Source: Lactobacillus sp. PV012 (GTDB lineage Bacteria; Bacillota; Bacilli; Lactobacillales; Lactobacillaceae). From it: a stretch of DNA of 64,000 nucleotides. Numbering within the stretch: the first letter of the stretch is position 1; every line of letters begins with the position of its first letter. The notes beneath the pieces were generated by a model that saw nothing but the letters and a program-made list of their open reading frames with translations, was not told the DNA's origin and did not search any database. A program made the translations under genes and the position numbers. The stretch spans positions 1,054,001 to 1,118,000 of the forward strand of contig NZ_CP041983.1 in NCBI RefSeq assembly GCF_014522325.1, read 5' to 3'. Below are positions 57,346 to 64,000 of this stretch, in pieces.

Positions 57346-57720
57346 TTATTTCACCCTTCTACCTGCTAATTTGCCGACCATCATTCCTAAGTTTGCTAAG
57401 CCAAAACCTATAATAATTGAAGCAAAAAAGTAAACCCAGGCTGTAGTGGATTGAGGACTTTGAAGTTGTTTCAAAGTATCTAAGTGAAAGCTAGAAAACG
57501 TTGTAAACGCACCAACAAATCCTGTCATTAATCCAGTTGTTAACCATTGAGGAGCTTTTTTATTTATAAAAAAATAAGTAAAAAAAGCTAATAAAAAGCA
57601 ACCTACTATGTTAACAATGAAAGTTCCTAAAAGCGACCATATAATATTTAAATATGCTCGCAATGCTCCTCCAAAAAATGCAAAAAAGCCTACACTTATA
57701 TAATTTTTTGCTTTTGTCAT
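57346..57720 (-). CDS. crcB: CrcB/FluC fluoride channel subunit (2)
   Basis: A 124-residue protein with four membrane helices and the CrcB motifs FGGALRAYLN (about 15-24, where the first copy has GAVLRYAI) and TGFVGAFTTFSSFHLDTL (about 69-86). The ATG overlaps the stop of the upstream Cof phosphatase gene (TAATG). The Arg-Ala in place of Arg-Tyr in the first motif differs from copy 1, as is common in paired CrcB sets. Confidence 0.92.
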   Translation of the reverse strand: MTKAKNYISVGFFAFFGGALRAYLNIIWSLLGTFIVNIVGCFLLAFFTYFFINKKAPQWLTTGLMTGFVGAFTTFSSFHLDTLKQLQSPQSTTAWVYFFASIIIGFGLANLGMMVGKLAGRRVK

Positions 57721-58529
57721 TAAAACACCAATCTTTCTAAGGCGTAGGCTATCCCATTATGATTATTTGTTCTAGTAACAAAATCTGCCTTTTCTTTAAT
57801 TTCTTCGATAGCATTTCCCATGGCAACTTTTTTAAAGGCCGGTACTGAAAACATTGATAAATCGTTACTTTGATCACCAAAGATCATTACTTCATCTTCT
57901 TTTATTCCTATTTTTTTTGCTAGCTTTTTTAAAGCATTTCCCTTAGAAGCAGTTTTTGAATTCAATTCAAATAAGCTAGGATCAGAAGTAGAAGCATTGT
58001 AATCTTTGAAATCTTCCCAATTTATTTCCTTCAAAAATTCTTCTATTCTTTTCGAACTACCTGTATACATCCCTTTTACAAATGTGAAATCCTCAGGTAT
58101 TTTTTCAAAATCTTCTACCTTTATTGGCATCTTTGTCAGCCAACTTTCTTGTGAAAGATAAATATTAATAATTTTATCTAAAGTTACAAAATAATCCTCT
58201 AGTTCAACGTGAAAAGGCATTTTATATTTTTTAGCAAGTTCCAAAAAATATGTGAAATCTGCAAAATTCAAAATATCTTTCACAATTTCTTTACCTTCCA
58301 TATCAAAAACTAATGCTCCATTAAAGGTAATGGCATATTGTTTGTCACCCTGTAACTCTAATTCTTCTAAATATTCTTTTACTCCTGGAAATGGACGTCC
58401 TGAACAAGGCACAATACTAATTCCCATCTTGGCAGCTTTTTGTAAAGCTTTTTTTGTTGCTTCACTAATTTTATGATCTGATGTTAATAAAGTACCATCT
58501 AAATCTACCGCAATTAATTTTATAGCCAT
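57720..58529 (-). CDS. Cof-type HAD-superfamily phosphatase
   Basis: A 269-residue HAD IIB hydrolase with motif I VDLDGTLL (Asp8, Asp10), motif II SGRPF, a C2B cap (about 85-190), motif III Lys near 197 and motif IV FGDQSNDLSMF. Members dephosphorylate sugar phosphates or FMN with broad specificity. ATG 58527-58529 follows AGAGGGA; a longer frame would extend into the promoter. Linked to two crcB genes by an overlapping start. Confidence 0.9.
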   Translation of the reverse strand: MAIKLIAVDLDGTLLTSDHKISEATKKALQKAAKMGISIVPCSGRPFPGVKEYLEELELQGDKQYAITFNGALVFDMEGKEIVKDILNFADFTYFLELAKKYKMPFHVELEDYFVTLDKIINIYLSQESWLTKMPIKVEDFEKIPEDFTFVKGMYTGSSKRIEEFLKEINWEDFKDYNASTSDPSLFELNSKTASKGNALKKLAKKIGIKEDEVMIFGDQSNDLSMFSVPAFKKVAMGNAIEEIKEKADFVTRTNNHNGIAYALERLVF

Positions 58530-58559
58530 AAAATCCCTCTTTTCTATACTAAAATTATA

Positions 58560-58592
58560 CAAAAAAAACGCTCTTATTTAAAAGAACGTCTC
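58560..58592 (-). terminator. Terminator of glmS
   Basis: An imperfect stem (ACGCTCTT near 58568-58575 with AAGAACGT near 58582-58589) followed on the minus strand by eight T. Confidence 0.65.
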
Positions 58593-58601
58593 TTTTGAAA
58601 A

Positions 58602-60413
58602 TTATTCAACTGTAACAGATTTAGCTAAGTTTCTTGGCTTATCTACGTCTAATCCCTTATTTTTAGAAGCATAATAAGCTAATAATTGTGTTGGAATAGC
58701 ACTTACCAATGGAGACAAGTAATAATCAACCTTAGGTAAAACTACATCGTCGCCTTCTTTAGCAAAATCCTTGCCTGCAAATACCATTACATTAGCTCCC
58801 CGAGATTCTACTTCTTGAATATTACCACGAGTTAAATCACCAGTAGCAGGATCATTGATAATTGCAATTACTGGAGTCCCCTTTTCAATAAGGGCAATAG
58901 TTCCATGCTTCAATTCGGCAGCAGCAAAACCCTCAGTTTCAATGTAAGAAACTTCTTTTAACTTCAAAGCCCCTTCAAGTGCCAATGCATAATCAACTCC
59001 ACGACCAATGTAGAAGGCATTGCGAGTATTAGCCAAAAACTTCTTAGCTAATTCATCAATTTTTTCTTTTCCATCAACTAACTCTTGCATTCCTTCTGCA
59101 ACTAAAGCTAACTGATGTTTTAAATCAAAGTTTTTAGCAACTTCTAAACCTTTTTTCTCTCCCACTGCTTTTGCTAAGATTGCCTGAACAGCAATTTGAG
59201 CAGTGTAAGCCTTTGTAGAGGCCACTGCAATTTCTGGACCAGCTTCAAGAAGCATAGTATAAGTAGCTTCACGTGAAAGAGTTGATCCTTCAACATTAGT
59301 AATAGTCAAACTTGGCAAGTTACGTTCATTTACTTGCTTTAAAACAACACGTGAATCTGCAGTTTCACCCGATTGTGATAAGAAGATAAAGAAAGGTTTT
59401 TTAGATAATTTTGGGAAGTGATAACCAAATTCAGAGGCTAAGCCAACTTCTACCGGAATATCAGAATATTCTTCAATTAAATTCTTACCTACTAAACCCG
59501 CATGATAACTTGTTCCAGCAGCCAAAATGTAGATTCGATCACTTTCAGACATTGCATCTACAATTTTTTGTTCTACTCTTACATCACCATCTGCACCAAA
59601 ATAAGTTTGAGCCAAGCGACGCATTACTGCAGGTTGTTCATCAATTTCTTTAAGCATGTAGAACTCGTAAGTACCCTTAGAAGCAGCATTTGGATCAATA
59701 TTTAAAACATGAGACTCCCGTTTTTGAACTTCACCATCTACATTCTCAATTACATAAGAATCCTTGGTAATATCAGCAACATCACCATCTTGTAAATCCA
59801 CAAAAGTCTTTGTTTGATCCAAAACGGAAATTGCATCTGAAGCAATAATGTTGAAACCATCACCTAAGCCTAACATCATTGGTGCCTTATTTTTTGCAAT
59901 GAAGACATGACTAGGATTAGTGTTATCCACTAATAAAAACGCATAAGATCCACGAACTAATTTTAAAGCTTCTTTGAAGGCTGAAAAACCATCTAAGTTC
60001 TTTTCACGCGCAATCTTAGCTACTAATTGCACAACTACTTCAGTATCAGTAGTTGACTTAAAGTTTACTCCTTGTAAATATTTTTCCTTTAGTTCAGCAT
60101 AATTTTCAATTACACCATTATGAACCAAATAAAAACGTCCATCTTCTGAAAAATGAGGATGAGCATTATCTTCAGTTGGTTTTCCATGGGTTGCCCAACG
60201 AGTATGACCAATTCCGACCATACCTTCTTGATCTGGAGTTAATTTAGCTTCAAGGTTACTAATTCTACCTACTGCTTTTATTAAGTATTCGTCACCTTGC
60301 AAATCATTTAAGTAAATACCAGCTGAATCATAGCCACGATATTCTAAGTTCTTTAATCCATTTAAAATTATTTCCTTAGCAGGTTTTCCAACCACACCAA
60401 CAATACCACACAT
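58602..60413 (-). CDS. glmS: GlmS, glutamine-fructose-6-phosphate aminotransferase
   Basis: Makes glucosamine 6-phosphate, the first committed step to UDP-GlcNAc. The 603-residue enzyme has the N-terminal nucleophile Cys2 (MCGIVGVVG), the glutaminase domain to about 220, and two SIS isomerase domains (about 285-420 and 455-590) with AAGTSYHAG, SQSGETADS, STKAYTAQ and the C-terminal KSVTVE. ATG start with AAAGGAG. Two GntR-type operator candidates lie upstream. No glmS ribozyme is recognisable. Product goes to GlmM, encoded at 62618-63970. Confidence 0.98.
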   Translation of the reverse strand: MCGIVGVVGKPAKEIILNGLKNLEYRGYDSAGIYLNDLQGDEYLIKAVGRISNLEAKLTPDQEGMVGIGHTRWATHGKPTEDNAHPHFSEDGRFYLVHNGVIENYAELKEKYLQGVNFKSTTDTEVVVQLVAKIAREKNLDGFSAFKEALKLVRGSYAFLLVDNTNPSHVFIAKNKAPMMLGLGDGFNIIASDAISVLDQTKTFVDLQDGDVADITKDSYVIENVDGEVQKRESHVLNIDPNAASKGTYEFYMLKEIDEQPAVMRRLAQTYFGADGDVRVEQKIVDAMSESDRIYILAAGTSYHAGLVGKNLIEEYSDIPVEVGLASEFGYHFPKLSKKPFFIFLSQSGETADSRVVLKQVNERNLPSLTITNVEGSTLSREATYTMLLEAGPEIAVASTKAYTAQIAVQAILAKAVGEKKGLEVAKNFDLKHQLALVAEGMQELVDGKEKIDELAKKFLANTRNAFYIGRGVDYALALEGALKLKEVSYIETEGFAAAELKHGTIALIEKGTPVIAIINDPATGDLTRGNIQEVESRGANVMVFAGKDFAKEGDDVVLPKVDYYLSPLVSAIPTQLLAYYASKNKGLDVDKPRNLAKSVTVE

Positions 60414-60446
60414 AAGTTTTCTCCTTTTTGCCTAAACAATTATTAA

Positions 60447-60466
60447 AATTGGTCTAGACTGTAATT
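60447..60466. promoter_or_regulatory. GntR/NagR-type operator candidate 1 upstream of glmS
   Basis: The sequence AATTGGTCTAGACTGTAATT is a near-palindrome around TCTAGA and matches the ATTGGTNTAGACC type of site bound by NagR/YvoA regulators, which sense glucosamine or GlcNAc 6-phosphates. It lies about 25-45 bases downstream of the predicted glmS start, a roadblock position. Confidence 0.6.
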
Positions 60467-60496
60467 TTTAATTAAAAAATTGTTGTCAGTACTGTT

Positions 60497-60525
60497 ATAA
60501 TAGTAAATTATTTTGTTTAGGTCAA
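60497..60525 (-). promoter_or_regulatory. Promoter of glmS
   Basis: On the minus strand TTGACC (60520-60525) and TATTAT (60497-60502), spacer 17; start expected near 60490, giving a leader of about 77 bases. Confidence 0.75.
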
Positions 60526-60546
60526 GCAAAATATAACAAATTATTT

Positions 60547-60562
60547 AAAATTGGTCTAATTA
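60547..60562. promoter_or_regulatory. GntR/NagR-type operator candidate 2 (half match)
   Basis: AAAATTGGTCTAATTA repeats the left half ATTGGTCTA of candidate 1, about 100 bases away on the other side of the glmS promoter. Only the left half is well preserved. Confidence 0.4.
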
Positions 60563-60566
60563 TATT

Positions 60567-60886
60567 TTTTATTTTAACGATTTACATAATCGTTTTATTT
60601 GTTTTTTGGATTTTATTGCTCTATCATCGAACATAAATAGGTATACGACTTAGTACCCTGTTTTAATAACGTATTACTTTCTAATTCATTAATATAAATA
60701 ATTGTTTGTGATGAAGAAGTGACTTCACTCTCTTCTATCCTCTATTATTTATTTTTTGAGAAAGGGACTTAAAATTAATTGGCTTTAATTTTAATTTCTT
60801 AGACTACTTTTGTTACCACTAACTTAAAGTTCTGTTTAACCATCATGGTACTTTCATTTTTAGGAAGTTTTTAGTAATAAAATGAA
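60567..60886. other. AT-rich intergenic region upstream of the second APC gene
   Basis: I see no gene, tRNA or known riboswitch here. It contains a short palindrome AGTGACTTCACT (about 60718-60729) and several AT-rich stretches that could hold the transporter promoter, but no clear -35/-10 pair. Confidence 0.5.
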
Positions 60887-60901
60887 ATGGAAGTGTTTTT
60901 T

Positions 60902-62548
60902 ATGCCTTCAGATTCGGAAAAGGCAAAAACTAAACGAATTTATATTTCTGTTCTTGCATTGACTTTAATGAATGTTACTATCATTGCAGGAATTGGTAAT
61001 GATGTCCAACAAGCCTTCTATGGCTTAACATCTGTTACTTACTTTGCGATTGGTGCGATTGCATTTTTCATTCCAACTGCATTAGTCGCTGCTGAACTAG
61101 CATCTGGTTGGAGTAACAGAGGAGGTATTTTCCGCTGGGTTGGAGAAGGTCTAGGAAAAGGTTGGGCTATCACCTGTCTTTTAATTTTGTGGTTCCAGAC
61201 CATGATCAACTTTGGAATGGGGATGCCAAGCTATGCCGCTACTATTCTTTTCTACACCCCGATGTATAAAAAGGCGGTTCAATTTGCTCAACATCCACAA
61301 CATGAAGTTTTAATTATGACTGGATTTATAATTTTATATTGGGTGCTTACATTTATAGCCACTAAGGGGGTCAAAGCTTTTGCTCGTGTTGCAAAATACG
61401 GAGTTTTAATTGGTACCTTTATTCCTTTAGCACTAATGATTATTTTAACAATCGTTTGGTTATGTCAAGGGCACCAACCCGCAATTCCAATGACTCCTAA
61501 GGGTTTAATTCCTAAATGGAACGGCATGGGAACCCTTGCTTTGGCAGCTGGTGTCTTCTTCTCATATACTGGGATTGACATGAATGCAGCTCACATTAAG
61601 CAATTAAAACATCCCGAAAAAGATTTTACTAAAGCAATCTTTATTTCAATTATCTTAGTATTCTTAATCTTTGTTGTCGGAACTGTCATTATTGCCATGG
61701 TTGTCCCTGAAAAGCAAATTAATGTTATTTACACCTTAAATACTGTCTTCAGAACTTTAGGAGCCACGATTGGTATTCCATGGTTATACATGGTCCTTGT
61801 CTGGGCTGGTTTATGTAATGTTTTAGCCAGTGTTATTACTAACATGGCTGGTCCTTCTTTTATGCTTGGACAAGCTGGAGGGAGTGGCTTTTTGCCTGAC
61901 TGGTTCCAAAAGAAGAACAAACATGAAATGCCTTCTCATTTAATGTATACACAAATTGCTGGTATGACCATTATTGCTTATCTAGTTAAGCTTTTACCAA
62001 ATGTTGAAGGTTTCGTAATTATGTTAACCCAAACAATTACTGTGTTATACATGTTTTATTATGTATTAATGTTTATTACTTTCTTAAAACTTCGCTACGA
62101 TCAACCTAACCGCCCTCGAGCATTTAAAGTTCCTGGTGGAAAATTTGGGGCATGGCTAGTAGCTGGTTTAGGATTAATTTCTTGTGTATTTGGTATTGTA
62201 TTAGCAATTTATCCGCCTGCACAAGTCAAAGCAGAAGTTGGTTCTCCAATAACATATGTAGTAGTTATCTTGGTTTTAGTTGCTGTAATTTTAGGAATTT
62301 GTTTCATTATGTACCAACTATCCAAGCATCACAATTGGGTAGATCCTACTAATAAATTTGCTCCATTTACTTGGGAAATTGAAGGCCTCAAAAAGCCTGG
62401 TAAAGTTGAATCAAATGTTCCTACAGAACTAATGTCTAAAGGTCAAAATCCAATGGGAATGCCTATTAAACGTCCGTACAAGCCAAATGAAATGGTTTCT
62501 AAGAAGATAGTCGAAGAAGACCTTAAACATCCTGATCTTGAATCATAA
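60902..62548 (+). CDS. APC-superfamily transporter, GadC-like amino acid antiporter/permease
   Basis: A 548-residue transporter with about 12 membrane helices. ISVLALTLMNVTIIAGIGNDVQQAFYG at the N-terminus and ASGWSNRGGIFRWVGEGLGKGWA (about 66-88) and FFSYTGIDMNAAHIKQLKHPEKDFTKAI (about 220-247) match the glutamate:GABA antiporter branch. The long polar C-terminal tail (about 475-548) may be a pH plug as in GadC, by inference. No decarboxylase gene is adjacent. ATG 60902 follows GGAAG by 8 bases; an ATG at 60887 has no ribosome site. Confidence 0.86.
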   Translation: MPSDSEKAKTKRIYISVLALTLMNVTIIAGIGNDVQQAFYGLTSVTYFAIGAIAFFIPTALVAAELASGWSNRGGIFRWVGEGLGKGWAITCLLILWFQTMINFGMGMPSYAATILFYTPMYKKAVQFAQHPQHEVLIMTGFIILYWVLTFIATKGVKAFARVAKYGVLIGTFIPLALMIILTIVWLCQGHQPAIPMTPKGLIPKWNGMGTLALAAGVFFSYTGIDMNAAHIKQLKHPEKDFTKAIFISIILVFLIFVVGTVIIAMVVPEKQINVIYTLNTVFRTLGATIGIPWLYMVLVWAGLCNVLASVITNMAGPSFMLGQAGGSGFLPDWFQKKNKHEMPSHLMYTQIAGMTIIAYLVKLLPNVEGFVIMLTQTITVLYMFYYVLMFITFLKLRYDQPNRPRAFKVPGGKFGAWLVAGLGLISCVFGIVLAIYPPAQVKAEVGSPITYVVVILVLVAVILGICFIMYQLSKHHNWVDPTNKFAPFTWEIEGLKKPGKVESNVPTELMSKGQNPMGMPIKRPYKPNEMVSKKIVEEDLKHPDLES

Positions 62549-62561
62549 ATAGAAGTATAAT

Positions 62562-62600
62562 AAAAAGCTGTAAAAGTGACGTCACTTTTACAGCTTTTTA
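62562..62600. terminator. Convergent terminator between the APC gene and glmM
   Basis: A perfect 38-bp palindrome (62562-62580 with 62581-62599), with A/T runs at both ends; it can end transcription from either side. Confidence 0.92.
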
Positions 62601-62617
62601 TTATAGTTAGATCTTTA

Positions 62618-63970
62618 TTAGTTACCCATTTCTTCACGAACGATATCTGCAACTTCTTCACAATATTTATCCGCTAATTCTTGAGTTGGGGCTTCAGTCA
62701 TTACACGAAGCATACTTTGAGTTCCAGAAGGTCTTACAAAAATACGTCCTTCATTGCCCAATTCTTTTTCAACATGTTCAATTGCCTGTGTAATCTTAGG
62801 ATAATTTTTCCAAGTATTCTTATCCTTAACTGGAACATTAATTAAACGTTGAGGATATTCCTTGAAATCTTTTAACAACTCACTTAAGGATTTGCCAGTA
62901 TCTTTCATTACATAAAGTAGATGAAGACCTGTAAGCATTCCATCTCCAGTATTGTGATAGTCACTAATAATTACGTGACCTGATTGTTCTCCACCAAGGT
63001 TATAACCATTTGCACGCATTTCTTCAGAAACATAACGATCTCCTACTTGAGTACGGATATTCTTGATACCCTTTTTTTCTAAAGCTTTAGTAAAGCCAAG
63101 ATTACTCATTACTGTAGTTACAATTGTATCTTTCTTTAAGCGACCATGTTCTGCTAAATAGCTTCCGATAACATACATAATATGATCACCGTCAACTTCA
63201 TTACCATTTTCATCAACAGCTATACAACGGTCTGCATCCCCATCAAATGCAAGTCCTAATTGAGCACCTTGCTTTACAACTTCTTCTTGCAATTTTTCAG
63301 TGTGAGTAGCACCTACATGATCATTAATATTTAAGCCATCTGGATGAGTAGCAATTGTAGTGAAATCAATGCCAAGATCCGCAAATAAACGAGAAATCAA
63401 GGCACTTGATGCACCATTTGCCCCATCAACTACCACCTTAATTCCGCTTAAATCTTCCGGCAAAGTATTTTCAATGAATTGTAAATACTTTGAAGCTCCT
63501 TCATGGTAACTAGTTACTGTGCCTAGTCCTTCTGCCGATGGACGTGGAAGATTGTCTTCACTTGAATCAATTAAAGCTTCAATTTCCTCTTCTTTTGCAT
63601 CTGATAATTTTAACCCATCACTACCAAAAAACTTAATACCATTATCTTCAACTGGATTATGAGAAGCGGAAATTTGGACTCCTGCATCTGCGCCTTGAGC
63701 TCTTACTAAATAAGATAAACCAGGGGTAGTAATAACTCCTAATTCTAAAACTTCAATTCCAACAGAAAGCAATCCTGAGATTAATGCATATTCAAGCATT
63801 TGTCCTGAAATACGTGTATCTCTTGAAACTAAAACTTTAGCTCTCTCACCTGGCTTTTTGTCCTTAGTTAAAATATATCCACCATAACGACCTAATTTAA
63901 ACGCCATTTCTGGAGTTAAACCTTCATTGGCTACTCCTCTTACACCATCTGTACCAAAATATTTAAGCAT
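62618..63970 (-). CDS. glmM: GlmM, phosphoglucosamine mutase
   Basis: Converts glucosamine 6-phosphate to glucosamine 1-phosphate for UDP-GlcNAc. The 450-residue protein has FGTDGVRG (5-12), the phosphoserine loop [16 protein letters not shown] with Ser103, the metal loop DGDADRC (about 240-246), the sugar-binding GGEQSGH (about 323-329) and the phosphate-binding [12 protein letters not shown] (about 415-426). ATG 63968-63970 is preferred: AAAGGTG lies just upstream, and a GTG four codons earlier is part of that site. Ends near the convergent terminator. Confidence 0.97.
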   Translation of the reverse strand: MLKYFGTDGVRGVANEGLTPEMAFKLGRYGGYILTKDKKPGERAKVLVSRDTRISGQMLEYALISGLLSVGIEVLELGVITTPGLSYLVRAQGADAGVQISASHNPVEDNGIKFFGSDGLKLSDAKEEEIEALIDSSEDNLPRPSAEGLGTVTSYHEGASKYLQFIENTLPEDLSGIKVVVDGANGASSALISRLFADLGIDFTTIATHPDGLNINDHVGATHTEKLQEEVVKQGAQLGLAFDGDADRCIAVDENGNEVDGDHIMYVIGSYLAEHGRLKKDTIVTTVMSNLGFTKALEKKGIKNIRTQVGDRYVSEEMRANGYNLGGEQSGHVIISDYHNTGDGMLTGLHLLYVMKDTGKSLSELLKDFKEYPQRLINVPVKDKNTWKNYPKITQAIEHVEKELGNEGRIFVRPSGTQSMLRVMTEAPTQELADKYCEEVADIVREEMGN

Positions 63971-64000
63971 AATTATAGACACCTTTCTTTAATCACTTTT

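Noticed and set aside
60414-60490. Possible glmS ribozyme in the glmS leader
   Set aside because: The leader is only about 77 bases from the predicted start and shows none of the ribozyme core or pseudoknot sequence.

Overview
The window is chromosomal core DNA of a low-GC lactic acid bacterium, most probably of the Lactobacillus acidophilus/gasseri/johnsonii group. Grounds: AT-rich genes with strong AGGAGG-type ribosome sites, a tmRNA tag reading ANNNNSYAVAA, SLAP-type surface repeats, the DUF2969 and EpuA small proteins beside mbl, and a 6S-like RNA upstream of a small membrane gene plus a usp gene. This is a family-level inference; no search was run. No prophage, insertion sequence or cas operon was seen.

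Layout. 0-7.3 kb (minus strand): T-box-controlled valS, then folC, a HAD phosphatase, radC, mreB and the 5' part of mreC, which runs off the left edge. 7.4-14.7 kb (minus): a SLAP-bearing phosphodiesterase, rsuA-type pseudouridine synthase, an unknown anchored protein, thiI with its cysteine desulfurase, and ezrA. 14.8-18.6 kb (plus): rpsD behind a structured leader, a YueI-like gene, rarA, 6S RNA, a small membrane gene and usp. 18.7-28.6 kb (minus): the complete F1Fo ATP synthase operon (atpBEFHAGDC), then DUF1146, mbl, epuA, yidD, DUF2969 and rodA, a second elongasome cluster. 28.6-32.9 kb (minus): tdk-prfA-prmC-sua5, and upp. 33.0-38.3 kb: murT (plus), a serine hydrolase, two tRNAs with unusual anticodons, a coiled-coil protein, pgi and a VanZ-like protein. 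38.5-43.9 kb: an LTA synthase, then a sensor kinase, response regulator and manA. 43.9-45.2 kb carries no ordinary protein gene: a convergent promoter pair around a structured RNA, three tandem terminators, a two-copy 28-bp repeat with CRISPR-like spacing, and tmRNA. 45.2-51.2 kb (minus): the comG pilus operon (with a short comGG-like gene), a YtxK-like methyltransferase and ackA. 51.3-53.8 kb: a YebC protein, another VanZ-like protein and coaBC. 54-64 kb: two APC transporters, a DUF4097-type protein, paired crcB genes, a Cof phosphatase, glmS with GntR-type operator candidates, and glmM.

How it works together. The dominant theme is the cell envelope. glmS and glmM supply amino-sugar precursors; murT amidates lipid II; mreB/mreC and mbl/rodA drive elongation; ezrA acts in division; the LTA synthase makes teichoic acid. 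ATP synthase, ackA and pgi supply energy and carbon flux, comG builds the DNA-uptake pseudopilus, and tmRNA, prfA, prmC, the tRNAs, thiI and rsuA serve translation. The least explained sequence is 43.97-44.67 kb.
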